Source: a marine actinobacterium PHSC20C1 | GTDB lineage: Bacteria; Actinomycetota; Actinomycetes; Actinomycetales; Microbacteriaceae | DNA: 64,000 bases | Direction of reading: 5' to 3' | Assembly: GCA_000153145.1 (NCBI GenBank) | Contig: CH672415.1 | Location: 2,588,319-2,652,318 of the forward strand | Shown here: piece after piece, positions 51,971 to 61,019 of the stretch | How the letters are laid out: each line of letters begins with the position of its first letter | Position numbering within the stretch: position 1 is the first letter of the stretch | Position numbers and translations under genes: made by a program | The notes under the pieces: model-generated | Seen by the model: the letters and a program-made list of their open reading frames with translations, nothing else | Databases searched by the model: none | What the model was told of the DNA's origin: nothing

Positions 51971-52788
51971 GCGCCAACCAGGCCGTGCGCATCGGGGCGG
52001 AACCGAGCACGCTTGCGCGCCGCCTCATCCTGGGCATCATCGGCGGAATCTTCCTGATCCCCGTAATCGCGATGATCGAGTTCACTTTCCGCAACGGACT
52101 CGCGGGCGACTACACGACGAGCCACTGGACGGGCCTGTTCAGCGAAGACAGCGCCCGCACCTATCGCGGTCTCTACCAAGCGATCGAGAACTCGCTCGTG
52201 CTTGCCGCCGTGACCGTCGGCATCGTGCTCGTGTTGTTGCTGCCAACGATGGTGCTCGTGCACATGCAGTTCCCGCGCCTTAAGCGCACCCTCGAATTCA
52301 TCTGCATCATCCCCATCACGGTGCCCGCCATCGTGCTCGTTGTTGGGCTCGCGCCCGTGTACTCGGTGGTGGTTCACGTACTCGGCGGTTCCACCTGGAC
52401 TCTCGCCTTCGCCTACGGCATCACCGTGCTGCCGTATGCCTACCGCGCCATTCAGAGCAACCTCGACGCGATCCCCGTGAAGACTCTCAGCGAGGCTGCC
52501 AGTACGCTCGGCGCGGGGTGGATGACCGTGCTCTGGAAGATTTTGCTGCCGAACCTTCGCCGGGGAGTGCTCGCCGCATCCTTCATCTCGATTGCTGTCG
52601 TGCTTGGCGAGTTCACCATCGCGAGCCTGCTCAACCGCCGCAACCTGCAAACCGCGCTGCTTCAGGTTTCGCAATCTGACCCCTGGGTCGCCGTGATCTT
52701 CGCGCTAGCAGCCCTCGCCCTCGCTTTCATCCTGCTGCTGATCATTGGCCGCCTCGGATCAGCAACGCCCTCTAGGAGAAAATCATGA
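51967..52788 (+). CDS. ABC transporter permease (PotC type)
   Basis: A 273-residue permease with six membrane segments and the EAA loop LSEAASTLGAGWMTVLWKILLPNL. The GTG at 51967 overlaps the stop of the first permease; longer upstream reading is only an open alternative frame of that gene. It overlaps the ATPase gene by four bases (ATGA), so all subunits are translationally coupled. Confidence 0.92.
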   Translation: MSANQAVRIGAEPSTLARRLILGIIGGIFLIPVIAMIEFTFRNGLAGDYTTSHWTGLFSEDSARTYRGLYQAIENSLVLAAVTVGIVLVLLLPTMVLVHMQFPRLKRTLEFICIIPITVPAIVLVVGLAPVYSVVVHVLGGSTWTLAFAYGITVLPYAYRAIQSNLDAIPVKTLSEAASTLGAGWMTVLWKILLPNLRRGVLAASFISIAVVLGEFTIASLLNRRNLQTALLQVSQSDPWVAVIFALAALALAFILLLIIGRLGSATPSRRKS

Positions 52789-53879
52789 CCGCAACGTTCA
52801 ACCTGACGGGACCGACGCCTACCGCCAGCCCCGCCCCGCCCACGGGAGCAACGGTTCAGCTCAGCGCCGTCGTGAAAGCGTTCGCTGGCCATACCGCCCT
52901 CAACAGCATCGACCTCGACGTCGCACCCGGCGAACTCGTCGCGCTGCTCGGACCCTCGGGCTGCGGCAAAACCACAGCCCTGCGCAGCATTTCGGGGCTC
53001 GAGAGCATCGACAGTGGCCGCATCTTGATTGATGGTGCGGATGTCGCTGACACTCCCACGAACAAGCGCGACATTGGAATGGTCTTTCAGGCCTATTCGC
53101 TGTTCCCGCACATGACCGTGCTCGAGAACGTGGAGTTCGGCCTCAAGATGCGCAAAGTCGCTGCCGCTCGTCGCCGGGAACGCGCCCTCGAAACCTTGGA
53201 CATGGTCGGCCTCACGAAGCACAGAGACAGGTTCGCCCACCAACTTTCAGGCGGCCAGCAGCAACGCGTTGCTCTCGCCCGTGCGCTCGTTACGCGGCCG
53301 CGCGTGCTCCTACTCGACGAGCCGCTCAGCGCTCTCGACGCCAAAGTGCGCGTGCAGTTACGCGAAGAGATCCGTCGCCTCCAAACCGAGCTCGGCATCA
53401 CAACAGTCTTCGTCACCCACGATCAAGAAGAGGCGCTCGCCGTCGCCGACCGCGTTGCCGTCATGCGTGACGGTCGCATCGAACAAATCGGTACCCCTGA
53501 AGAGCTCTACGCGACGCCAGCCAACGCCTTCGTTGCCGACTTCGTTGGCCTCAGCAACCGGATGCCCGCCGAACTCCTCGACGGCCAGGTGCACCTCCAC
53601 GGCTGCACTCTCAACCTCCTCGGTGACCCCATGCCCGATGGCCCGGTCATCGCGCTTGTTCGCCCGGAGGACATTGCCCTCGCCGCTGACGGAATCGCCG
53701 GCACCGTCATCTCGTCGAGCTTCTTGGGCTCCCTGCGCCGCACGCGGGTGAGACTCGACGACGGCACGGTCGTTGCGATCCAGCATGAGGTGGAATTGCA
53801 TCCGTTGCCAGGAGCGTCTGTGTCGGTGCGCTTGAAGGGCACGCCGGTAAGTGCCTTGCCACCAAAGCCGAAGAAGTAG
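52785..53879 (+). CDS. ABC transporter ATP-binding protein (PotA type)
   Basis: A 364-residue ATPase that powers the importer from the inner face of the membrane. Walker A GPSGCGKTT, Q-loop MVFQAYSLFPHMT, signature LSGGQQQRVALARAL, Walker B LLLDEPLSALD, switch His in VTHDQEEALAVADRV. A C-terminal TOBE domain (about 290-360) is present. Last gene of the operon starting at 49880. Confidence 0.95.
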   Translation: MTATFNLTGPTPTASPAPPTGATVQLSAVVKAFAGHTALNSIDLDVAPGELVALLGPSGCGKTTALRSISGLESIDSGRILIDGADVADTPTNKRDIGMVFQAYSLFPHMTVLENVEFGLKMRKVAAARRRERALETLDMVGLTKHRDRFAHQLSGGQQQRVALARALVTRPRVLLLDEPLSALDAKVRVQLREEIRRLQTELGITTVFVTHDQEEALAVADRVAVMRDGRIEQIGTPEELYATPANAFVADFVGLSNRMPAELLDGQVHLHGCTLNLLGDPMPDGPVIALVRPEDIALAADGIAGTVISSSFLGSLRRTRVRLDDGTVVAIQHEVELHPLPGASVSVRLKGTPVSALPPKPKK

Positions 53880-53931
53880 GCGGCCAGTGGGGTGGGTTAC
53901 GGAGCGCAGCAGGAGCACACGCCAGCACAAC

Positions 53932-53937
53932 TAGGAT
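53932..53937 (+). promoter_or_regulatory. -10 box for leaderless AI-2E-family transcript
   Basis: TAGGAT ends six bases before GTG 53944, without a ribosome-binding site. Confidence 0.4.
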
Positions 53938-53943
53938 AGGCAC

Positions 53944-55110
53944 GTGGTATTCGGACGACGTACAAAACCAGCCAGTCGGGCAGAGTCACGCGCCAACAGT
54001 GCAGAGCCGACGGCCGTGCCCGCAGCGCTATCTGTTGCTGCTGCGTTCTCGTGGCGGCTGCTCGTAATTTTGGGCCTGATTGCGGTCCTCATCTATCTGA
54101 TCATCACGCTCAAATACATTGTGATCCCGTTCCTTGTCGCGGTTCTCATTGGTGCGCTTCTTGTGCCGCTCGTTCAGTTTCTTGAACGTCACCGTTGGCC
54201 CAAGTGGCTTGCCGTCACGGCAACGCTGATCGGGTTCTTTGCGGTGGTTTCGGGCCTCGTCGTCGTCGTAGTCAGCCAAGTTCGTTTAGGGCTGCCGTCG
54301 TTGCAGCAGCAGTCGATTGCCGCGTTCGAAACCTTCCGAACCTTCTTGAGCGACTCGCCGTTGCAGGTAACCGATGAAGATATCGACAGTCTTCTCGCCC
54401 AGATTACCGGCGTGATTCAGCGCGACAGCCAAGCACTCGTTTCGGGAGTGCTTTCTGTCGGATCCACCGCAGGCCATGTGTTGGCGGGAACGCTGCTCAC
54501 GCTCTTTGCCACGATTTTTGTTCTCATCGATGGCAAACGCATTTGGGCGTGGACCGTGCGCCTCTTTCCGCGTCGGGCCCGTTCGGCCGTGGACGGATCG
54601 GGGCAAGCCGGTTGGATCACGCTCACGACGTTCGTTAAAGTACAGATCTTTGTTGCGGCCGTGGATGCTGTTGGCATTGGCCTCGGCGCGTGGATTCTCG
54701 GTTTGTTCTATGGCGGGTTCCCGCTCGTCATCCCCATCGCTGTTGCCGTGTTCTTGGGTTCGTTTATCCCGGTCGTCGGTGCGCTCATTACCGGAGTGCT
54801 GGCGATCTTTATTGCTCTCGTGTTCCTGGGGCCGATCCCGGCAGTAATCATGCTTGGAATCGTGTTGCTCGTGCAACAACTTGAGGGCCACATTCTTCAG
54901 CCGCTCATCATGGGCACCGCAGTAAAGGTTCACCCGCTCGCTGTCGTGTTTGCGGTCGCAGCAGGTTCATTCATCGCGGGCATCGCAGGCGCACTCTTTG
55001 CGGTGCCGCTCGTGGCTGTAGTTAATGTGATGACTAGGTACATCGCCAGCGGCGATTGGCGCAGCAATGTTCGCCCAACGATCAGCGATGTTCTCGGCGA
55101 TGGTAAATAA
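53944..55110 (+). CDS. AI-2E family transporter (PF01594)
   Basis: A 388-residue polytopic membrane protein. After a basic 35-residue N-terminus come paired helices (LLVILGLIAVLIYLIITLKYIVIPFLVAVLIGALLVPL), a soluble segment, and the C-terminal bundle with GGFPLVIPIAVAVFLGSFIPVVGALITGVLAIFIALV, QQLEGHILQPLIMGTAVKVHPLAVVFAVAAG and AGIAGALFAVPLVAVVNV. The family includes exporters of AI-2 and Na+/Li+-H+ antiporters; the actual substrate here is unknown. Its end overlaps the ilvA start region. Confidence 0.88.
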   Translation: MVFGRRTKPASRAESRANSAEPTAVPAALSVAAAFSWRLLVILGLIAVLIYLIITLKYIVIPFLVAVLIGALLVPLVQFLERHRWPKWLAVTATLIGFFAVVSGLVVVVVSQVRLGLPSLQQQSIAAFETFRTFLSDSPLQVTDEDIDSLLAQITGVIQRDSQALVSGVLSVGSTAGHVLAGTLLTLFATIFVLIDGKRIWAWTVRLFPRRARSAVDGSGQAGWITLTTFVKVQIFVAAVDAVGIGLGAWILGLFYGGFPLVIPIAVAVFLGSFIPVVGALITGVLAIFIALVFLGPIPAVIMLGIVLLVQQLEGHILQPLIMGTAVKVHPLAVVFAVAAGSFIAGIAGALFAVPLVAVVNVMTRYIASGDWRSNVRPTISDVLGDGK

Positions 55111-56338
55111 TCGGGTGCCCGGCCCCACGCTCGCTGACTATCAGAAAGCGCGTGAACGGGTCGCAGAAGTTGCTGACGTTACTCCTATGCAGACGTCCCG
55201 CTTTCTCGCGGAGATCCTGGGCTCGCCAGTCTTCCTCAAGTGTGAAAACTTGCAGCGCACGGGCTCATTCAAGATCCGTGGCGCCTACAACCGGCTCGCT
55301 GGGCTCACTGATGAAGAGAAAGCTCGGGGAGTCGTTGCTGCTTCGGCAGGCAATCACGCTCAGGGCGTTGCCTTCGCTGCTCGTGAGTTGGGCATCAAGT
55401 CGACCATTTTCATGCCCGTCGGTGTTCCGCTGCCCAAACTGCAGGCCACCCGCGACTACGGCGCAGAAGTAATCCTTCGCGGGCACACGGTGGATGAGCC
55501 ACTGCGCGCCGCGGCTCGGTTTGCTGAAGACACCGGTGCCGTCCTCATCCATCCATTCGACCACTTTGATGTTGTTGCCGGTCAGGGCACTCTAGCTCTC
55601 GAAGTCTTCGATCAGGTTCCTCAGATCGACACGGTAATCGTGCCTATCGGCGGTGGCGGCTTGATCTCGGGGGTTGCTGGAGCGCTCAAGCAGCGCGCCC
55701 GCGAAGACGGCAGAAACGTGCGCGTGATTGGTGTGCAAGCGGCAAATGCTGCTGCCTACCCTCCTTCGCTAGAAAAGGGCGAGATCGTTGAGATCAGGTC
55801 CACTCCGACAATCGCTGACGGCATCGCTGTAAGCAAGCCGGGCGAAATCAACTTCCCCATGGTGCGTGATCTGGTGGATGAGGTAATCACCGTCAGCGAC
55901 GACCAAACCGCGTACGCACTGCTCGTTCTATTGGAGCGCGCGAAGCTCGTCGTGGAGCCAGCCGGTGCTGTCGGCGTCGCGGCGATCCTTGCGGGCAAGA
56001 TTGCCCCGAGCGGCAACACGGTTGTGCTGCTGAGTGGTGGAAACATCGACCCCATGATGATGGAACGCATTATCAGTCATGGACTTTCGGCATCCGAACG
56101 GTATTTGAGGTTGCGCATTCCGCTGCCTGACCGTCCAGGCCAGCTCGCACGCATTTCAGGAATTGTCGCTGAGGCGAGCGCGAACGTTGTCGAGGTGCTG
56201 CACAGCAGGCACAACAACAAAGTGCAGTTCAGCCAAGTTCAACTCGAACTGCACATTGAGACCCGCGGCCCTGAGCACGCGGAGTCAGTGCTCGCGCGGC
56301 TCAGGGACGAAGGATTTGACCCGCAGGTCGATTTCTAA
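55100..56338 (+). CDS. ilvA: Threonine ammonia-lyase (threonine dehydratase)
   Basis: Deaminates threonine to 2-oxobutanoate with PLP. The 412-residue protein has the PLP lysine in GSFKIRGAYNRL, the glycine-rich phosphate loop PIGGGGLISGVAGAL and, after residue 335, one ACT domain (LRIPLPDRPGQLARISGIVAEASANVVEVLHSR), the TdcB/IlvA short form. ATG 55100 overlaps the upstream gene's stop; the exact start is uncertain, with ATG 55088 and GTG 55115 as alternatives. Confidence 0.92.
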   Translation: MVNNRVPGPTLADYQKARERVAEVADVTPMQTSRFLAEILGSPVFLKCENLQRTGSFKIRGAYNRLAGLTDEEKARGVVAASAGNHAQGVAFAARELGIKSTIFMPVGVPLPKLQATRDYGAEVILRGHTVDEPLRAAARFAEDTGAVLIHPFDHFDVVAGQGTLALEVFDQVPQIDTVIVPIGGGGLISGVAGALKQRAREDGRNVRVIGVQAANAAAYPPSLEKGEIVEIRSTPTIADGIAVSKPGEINFPMVRDLVDEVITVSDDQTAYALLVLLERAKLVVEPAGAVGVAAILAGKIAPSGNTVVLLSGGNIDPMMMERIISHGLSASERYLRLRIPLPDRPGQLARISGIVAEASANVVEVLHSRHNNKVQFSQVQLELHIETRGPEHAESVLARLRDEGFDPQVDF

Positions 56339-56360
56339 GCGCTACGGCCGAAGCTGGGCG

Positions 56361-56385
56361 CTACTGGGCCCATTAGCCCGAGTAG
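56361..56385. terminator. Hairpin between converging ilvA and greA
   Basis: CTACT plus GGGC (56361-56369) pair with GCCC plus AGTAG (56376-56385), with one bulged base. The stem covers the greA stop codon and could end transcription from both sides. Confidence 0.4.
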
Positions 56386-56864
56386 GTTGCGACCTTCAGG
56401 ATCTCAACCGTGATGTCTTTTCCATTAGGCGCGGTGTACGTGGCCGATGAGCCAACCTTGAGGCCATTGATAGCAAGCCCGAGTGGGCTCTTCTCGCTGT
56501 AGACATCGAGGTCGCTTCCATCGGCGACGATCTCGCGGCTGCCGAGCAGGAACACGCTTTCTTCGCCCATGATCTTGGCCGTTACGAGAATGCCGGGCTC
56601 AACGAGACCATCAGCATCTTGCACGTCGCCTACAACGGCGTGACGCAAGAGTTCAGTGAGAACGCGGATGCGGGCCTCAATTTTGCCCTGCTCTTCCTTG
56701 GCGGCGTGATAGCCACCGTTCTCCTTGAGGTCGCCCTCTTCGCGAGCGGCCTCAATCTTCTTGGCGATGTCGTACCGTGCTTCGCCTGTGAGTTGTTCCA
56801 GTTCGGCGGTGCGACGATCGAACGCCTCCTGGGTCAACCACGTGACGTTATCTTGTGCAGCCAC
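56373..56864 (-). CDS. greA: Transcription elongation factor GreA
   Basis: Rescues backtracked RNA polymerase by stimulating transcript cleavage. The 163-residue protein has the N-terminal coiled coil with the conserved acidic tip EEGDLKENGGYHAAKEEQGKIEARI, and a C-terminal FKBP-like domain ending SPLGLAINGLKVGSSATYTAPNGKDITVEILKV. GTG start with GGGAGAA upstream. Its own upstream neighbour is separated by a strong terminator, so it has its own promoter. Confidence 0.96.
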   Translation of the reverse strand: MAAQDNVTWLTQEAFDRRTAELEQLTGEARYDIAKKIEAAREEGDLKENGGYHAAKEEQGKIEARIRVLTELLRHAVVGDVQDADGLVEPGILVTAKIMGEESVFLLGSREIVADGSDLDVYSEKSPLGLAINGLKVGSSATYTAPNGKDITVEILKVATYSG

Positions 56865-56880
56865 TGTGCTTCTCCCTATA

Positions 56881-56913
56881 CAAAAGAGAAACCGGCCGCA
56901 ATCGGCCGGTTTC
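56881..56913 (-). terminator. Intrinsic terminator of the DUF4307 gene
   Basis: GAAACCGGCCG (56888-56898) and CGGCCGGTTTC (56903-56913) form a perfect 11-bp stem with a CAAT loop; on the minus strand it is followed by TCTTTTG. It lies between the DUF4307 gene and greA. Confidence 0.85.
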
Positions 56914-56931
56914 GAGATGATTTGCTACAGC

Positions 56932-57387
56932 CTAGGTGAGCCAGCACCGGTAGATCAAGCCTGACACTGCTTGTTCTGTCGTGCGGATAGTTTCGCTGAG
57001 AGCTCGGTTGCGGCGATCGCTCGCTGGAACGTCAACAACTTTCCAACCCACGATGGCAAAAGTCGAGTTGAGAGCTTGAACTGCGCAACGGGCATCCGTG
57101 TCTTCTGGCACGTTGAAGCTCCAGCGAACAGTGACAGTGGAATCGTCGATTAGCTCAAAACCAGTGTTCTTGGCTTCGAACTGGGCCGGCGCCTCGAGCA
57201 GGCCGCCCCACACAAGCCACGCGGTAAAGACGGCGACGAATCCGATTGCCACGGTCACGATAATCACGCGATTGTTGCGTGTTGCTTTCGGGCTTCGACC
57301 ATAGCGTTCATCGTGGTTGGCGCCAGTGTTGGAGGCACTTGCCGCGGTTGGGTGAGTGCCAGTGTTGCTACTGGATGCTTCAGGCAC
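56932..57387 (-). CDS. DUF4307 membrane protein
   Basis: A 151-residue protein with a soluble Ser/Thr/Asn-rich N-terminus, one membrane helix (VIIVTVAIGFVAVFTAWLVW) and an extracellular domain containing DSTVTVRWSFNVPEDTDARCAVQALNSTFAIVGWKVVDVP, the pattern of the actinobacterial DUF4307 family. GTG 57387 is chosen because GAGGAG precedes it. In other actinobacteria it lies between greA and the mycothiol S-conjugate amidase gene; here no amidase gene follows. Function unknown. Confidence 0.85.
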   Translation of the reverse strand: MPEASSSNTGTHPTAASASNTGANHDERYGRSPKATRNNRVIIVTVAIGFVAVFTAWLVWGGLLEAPAQFEAKNTGFELIDDSTVTVRWSFNVPEDTDARCAVQALNSTFAIVGWKVVDVPASDRRNRALSETIRTTEQAVSGLIYRCWLT

Positions 57388-57483
57388 GCGTGGCTCCTCT
57401 TCGCGACGGTATTCTGGTGTGTACAAGGCTATTCGCAAACTCGCATGATGAAATCATCGGGTAGACATTCCAGAGGACAAAAG

Positions 57484-57867
57484 TTGATTTCTTTCACTTC
57501 GCTCGCTACCAGCGCGATTCTCTGGATGGCGACTCCGAGCCCGGAGCCGACTATTTATCCGGAGTTTGAGGGTGACCCCAATTCGGTGACACCCGGCGTT
57601 ATCGGTTTTGCGGCCACGCTGTTTATTGCGCTTGCCACGCTGCTCATCATCACTGACATGAACCGTCGAGTTCGTCGGGTGCGCTATCGCGAACTGGCTC
57701 AAGAAGCGATCCGTGAAGAGCAGGCTTTGGCTGCCGAGCAGGCGCTGACCGGCGCTGGAGCGGCGGCAACCGCAACCGACGTTGCCGAGCCTGATGCCGC
57801 GGCAGCCAACACGGATGCCGCTGACGGAAGCAACGATGACGTTCCTCCTACACAACGGGCGGATTAG
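57484..57867 (+). CDS. Small membrane protein with Ala-rich acidic tail
   Basis: A 127-residue protein: two hydrophobic segments (FTSLATSAILWMATPSP, and VIGFAATLFIALATLLIITDMNRRVRRVRYRE, the second followed by a basic stop-transfer) and a long Ala/Asp/Glu tail. I see no known domain. By position it matches the small membrane protein that usually follows the mycothiol S-conjugate amidase gene. TTG 57484 with AGAGGA upstream. Its last 20 bases overlap the converging hemolysin III gene. Confidence 0.65.
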   Translation: MISFTSLATSAILWMATPSPEPTIYPEFEGDPNSVTPGVIGFAATLFIALATLLIITDMNRRVRRVRYRELAQEAIREEQALAAEQALTGAGAAATATDVAEPDAAAANTDAADGSNDDVPPTQRAD

Positions 57868-58597
57868 TCGCAACGAGGAAGATGCCGACCCAGTGGCAGA
57901 GGAACGCCAGTAGCGTCAGCGTGTGAAATATCTCGTGGAACCCGAAGACACCGGGAACGGGATTCGGACGCTTGAGACCGTAAATAACGGCGCCGACGGT
58001 GTAGAAGAGACCGCCAACCATGATCAGAGTCATCATGATCCAGTTAGCTTGGAAGAAGTCGACGATGAACATCATCGCGCCCCAGCCCAAAAGCACATAG
58101 AGCGGAACGTAGAGCCACCGCGGCGCGCCAACCCAGAAGATGCGGAAGCCAATGCCGAGAGCGGCACCGCTCCACACAATCCAGAGCAAGAGTGTTGCCT
58201 TCTCGGGCGGCAGAGCGAGAACCGTGATGGGCGTATACGAGCCGGCGATCAGCAAGAAAATGTTGGAGTGATCAAAGCGCTTCAGCAGCATCCGCGTCTT
58301 GTCGCTCCAATTGAAGCGGTGATAGAGCGCGGAGATTCCGAACAGCATGAGCGACGAAGCGACGAAGACAGCCGAACTGACTTTGGCAGGCACGCCGTCG
58401 GCCAATACGAGCAGGATGATACCCAAGACAATTGCCACCGGGAACGTGCCCGCATGAATCCAGCCCCGCCACGTTGGCTTCTTGTCGACCGCATCAAAAG
58501 CGATTGCATCATCAACTAGTGGAAGCTGGGGGAGGCCTGAAGCATCCTCCGAGTCGACAGCCTCAACTGCGGCTGATTCTGGGGAGTCGTGAGTCAT
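57848..58597 (-). CDS. Hemolysin III/PAQR family membrane protein
   Basis: A 249-residue seven-helix protein of the YqfA/hemolysin III branch of the PAQR superfamily. The soluble N-terminus (about 45 residues) precedes membrane segments containing the metal-site motifs SALYHRFNWS, DHSNIFLLIAGSYTP and FHEIFHTLTLLAFLCHW. Biological role uncertain; haemolytic activity should not be assumed. TAAACT (58604-58609) lies six bases before ATG 58597, suggesting a leaderless mRNA. Confidence 0.9.
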   Translation of the reverse strand: MTHDSPESAAVEAVDSEDASGLPQLPLVDDAIAFDAVDKKPTWRGWIHAGTFPVAIVLGIILLVLADGVPAKVSSAVFVASSLMLFGISALYHRFNWSDKTRMLLKRFDHSNIFLLIAGSYTPITVLALPPEKATLLLWIVWSGAALGIGFRIFWVGAPRWLYVPLYVLLGWGAMMFIVDFFQANWIMMTLIMVGGLFYTVGAVIYGLKRPNPVPGVFGFHEIFHTLTLLAFLCHWVGIFLVATNPPVV

Positions 58598-58622
58598 GCG
58601 CACAGTTTACGCCCGCGTTGGA

Positions 58623-58652
58623 TTGACTCACTGTGTGCCGGATTGGTCTAAC
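58623..58652 (+). promoter_or_regulatory. uppS promoter
   Basis: TTGACT (58623-58628) and TCTAAC (58647-58652) are 18 bases apart; transcription would begin within a base or two of GTG 58661, so uppS is probably leaderless. Confidence 0.45.
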
Positions 58653-58660
58653 GTAGTCCC

Positions 58661-59446
58661 GTGAGTCAGCGACAGTTTCCACTCGGTCGCGGTTTTCTCT
58701 ACGGTCTTTACCAGAAGAAACTGCGGCGCCAATTAGAGGGCCAGCAATTGCCGCGCCACGTAGCCATGATCATTGATGGCAACAGGCGCTGGGCAAAGCT
58801 GAAAGACCTTGAGACCGCCGCGCATGGCCACCGTGCGGGTGCGGCGAAGTATCGCGAATTTCTGGTCTGGTGTGACGATCTCGACATTTCGGTTGCCACG
58901 CTCTACCTGCTCTCGACAGACAACCTCACGGGGCGTTCGCCCGAAGAACTCGGCGAACTTTTCACAATCATCGGTGACCTTGCCGAAGACCTCTCGCACT
59001 TCCGCGACTGGCGAGTACAGCACGTTGGGTCGGATGCTGGCCTCCCCGATCAGCTCAAGGCACAACTCACTGGCGCCCGCGATCGCACGGCAAGCAATAC
59101 CGGTCTCCACGTCAATCTTGCGATCGGATACGGCGGACGCCACGAGATCGCTGAAGCAATGCGACGCATTGTGCGCAATCACAGCGAAGAGGGGCACAGC
59201 CTCGACGCGCTGGCAGAATTGCTGACTCCAGAACTAATCGGCGAGCACCTCTACACGACGGGGCAACCTGATCCTGACCTGGTCATCCGCACTTCGGGTG
59301 AGCAGCGCATCAGCGACTTCATGCTCTGGCAGACCGCTCACAGCGAGCTGTATTTCGTTGAAGCGCTTGGCCCTGACCTGCGTGAAGTCGACTTTTTACG
59401 GGCACTTCGAGACTTCTCTCGGCGCAACCGACGTTACGGGCACTAG
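58661..59446 (+). CDS. uppS: Cis-prenyl (isoprenyl) transferase
   Basis: Condenses isopentenyl diphosphate onto an allylic diphosphate to make Z-polyprenyl carrier lipids for cell-wall synthesis. The 261-residue protein has HVAMIIDGNRRWAK (catalytic Asp), FLVWCDDLDISVATLYLLSTDNL, and the C-terminal DLVIRTSGEQRISDFMLWQTAHSELYFVE. Actinobacteria often carry two such enzymes, a short-chain Z-farnesyl form and a long-chain form; I cannot say which this is. Confidence 0.93.
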   Translation: MSQRQFPLGRGFLYGLYQKKLRRQLEGQQLPRHVAMIIDGNRRWAKLKDLETAAHGHRAGAAKYREFLVWCDDLDISVATLYLLSTDNLTGRSPEELGELFTIIGDLAEDLSHFRDWRVQHVGSDAGLPDQLKAQLTGARDRTASNTGLHVNLAIGYGGRHEIAEAMRRIVRNHSEEGHSLDALAELLTPELIGEHLYTTGQPDPDLVIRTSGEQRISDFMLWQTAHSELYFVEALGPDLREVDFLRALRDFSRRNRRYGH

Positions 59447-59532
59447 GCAAACTTTGCCCCCAGTTTGTGGCGCAATAGTGTCTTGTGGCGTGTCGTTGCC
59501 TTCAGATTGCGCGACAGGATTAGCGTTCAAAC

Positions 59533-59628
59533 ATCAGGTATGGCGCCTGATCGAGACGGCCACGTAAGTTCGTTTTCGTAAAGTACTGGCCGTCTTCGCA
59601 GACTGGATCCGAGTGCTCGCGCACTCGG
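59533..59628 (+). promoter_or_regulatory. Structured leader of phoH: three hairpins
   Basis: Hairpin A: ATCAGG (59533-59538) with CCTGAT (59546-59551). Hairpin B: GACGGCCA (59555-59562) with TGGCCGTC (59587-59594), extended by GTA/TAC past one bulge. Hairpin C: CCGAGTGC, loop TCGC, GCACTCGG (59609-59628), ending five bases before the GGAG of the chosen start. The whole gap 59447-59642 has no gene; CAAACT/AGTTTG just after uppS may be its terminator. Confidence 0.5.
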
Positions 59629-59642
59629 GGATGGAGTGCACG

Positions 59643-61004
59643 TTGGCCGACTTAGCTACCCCCAAGACCACGATCACCACGTCGAAGGCGGGAGGCCGGG
59701 CTAAGCGACAAGCCGAGCGCACCTACGTTCTCGACACCTCCGTTTTGCTCTCCGACCCGAGCTCGATACTTCGGTTCGCAGAACACAACGTTGTACTGCC
59801 AGTCGTGGTAATCACCGAACTCGAAGCTAAACGGAACGACCCCGAGATCGGGTATTTCGCGCGCCAAGCGTTGCGTAATCTCGATGAGATGCGGGTCAAG
59901 CACGAGCGACTCGACTTTCCCATCTCTGTTGGCGACAACGGGGGAACTTTGCGCGTCGAGCTCAACCACTCCAACATGTCGGTACTGCCCTCCGGACTGC
60001 AGCTCGGCGATAACGACTCGCGAATTCTCGCGGTGGCGCTCAACCTCTCCAACGACGGCTTGGATGTCACGGTCGTCTCCAAGGATCTTCCCCTGCGGGT
60101 GAAGGCGGCATCCATCGGTCTCGCAGCGGAGGAATACCGCGCTGAACTTGCCGTTGACTCGGGGTGGACTGGTCAGGCCGAAATTGAGCTCAGCGGCGAT
60201 CAAGTTTCTGAACTCTATGACAAAGAGGAACTTCACTCTCGCGCGGTCGGAGATCTGCCGATCAACACGGGACTCGTTGTTCACTCTGAGCGCGGATCGG
60301 CCCTTGCTCGGGTAACGGCGCGAGGCAAAATGTCGCTCGTTCGAGGAGACCGCGACATTTTCGGACTCCATGGTCGCAGTGCAGAACAGCGTCTGGCAAT
60401 TGAGATGCTGCTTGATCCCGAGTTGGGGATCGTCTCGCTTGGCGGTCGGGCGGGAACTGGCAAGTCGGCGCTCGCTCTCTGCGCCGGACTTGAAGCGGTC
60501 TTGGAGAAGCAACAGCACCGCAAGATCATGGTGTTCCGTCCGCTCTACGCCGTTGGCGGCCAAGAACTGGGCTACCTGCCAGGTGACGCCTCCGAAAAGA
60601 TGAACCCGTGGGCGCAAGCAGTGTTCGACACTCTGGGTTCCGTTGTCTCCGAGAATGTTCTCGAAGAGGTGCTCGATCGGGGGCTCCTCGAAGTCCTGCC
60701 TCTTACTCACATTCGTGGTCGTTCGCTCCACGATGCGTTTGTGATTGTGGATGAGGCACAATCGCTTGAGCGCAATGTCCTCTTGACAGTGTTGAGTCGC
60801 ATCGGTCAGAACTCCCGTGTTGTACTCACTCACGATGTGGCACAGCGGGATAACCTCCGAGTCGGACGACACGACGGAGTCGCGTCAGTAATTGAAACTC
60901 TGAAGGGCCACTCCCTGTTCGGGCACATCACTTTGACCCGATCCGAGCGTTCAGCAATCGCAGCGCTGGTTACCGAACTCTTGGAGTCAAATGAACTTGC
61001 CTAA
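59643..61004 (+). CDS. PIN domain-PhoH ATPase fusion (PhoH2)
   Basis: A 453-residue fusion of an N-terminal PIN ribonuclease ([44 protein letters not shown], the acidic metal site) with a C-terminal PhoH ATPase (Walker [17 protein letters not shown]; Walker [27 protein letters not shown]). PhoH2 proteins unwind and cleave RNA, and in mycobacteria form a toxin-like pair with a small upstream PhoAT; none is seen here. TTG 59643 with GGAG is chosen; ATG 59631 is possible, and GTG 59613 lies inside a hairpin. Confidence 0.9.
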   Translation: MADLATPKTTITTSKAGGRAKRQAERTYVLDTSVLLSDPSSILRFAEHNVVLPVVVITELEAKRNDPEIGYFARQALRNLDEMRVKHERLDFPISVGDNGGTLRVELNHSNMSVLPSGLQLGDNDSRILAVALNLSNDGLDVTVVSKDLPLRVKAASIGLAAEEYRAELAVDSGWTGQAEIELSGDQVSELYDKEELHSRAVGDLPINTGLVVHSERGSALARVTARGKMSLVRGDRDIFGLHGRSAEQRLAIEMLLDPELGIVSLGGRAGTGKSALALCAGLEAVLEKQQHRKIMVFRPLYAVGGQELGYLPGDASEKMNPWAQAVFDTLGSVVSENVLEEVLDRGLLEVLPLTHIRGRSLHDAFVIVDEAQSLERNVLLTVLSRIGQNSRVVLTHDVAQRDNLRVGRHDGVASVIETLKGHSLFGHITLTRSERSAIAALVTELLESNELA

Positions 61005-61019
61005 CAATTGACTCTCGAA

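Noticed and set aside
51697-52674. Long minus-strand frame across the two permease genes
   Set aside because: His/Glu-rich antisense composition typical of a shadow of hydrophobic membrane-protein codons.
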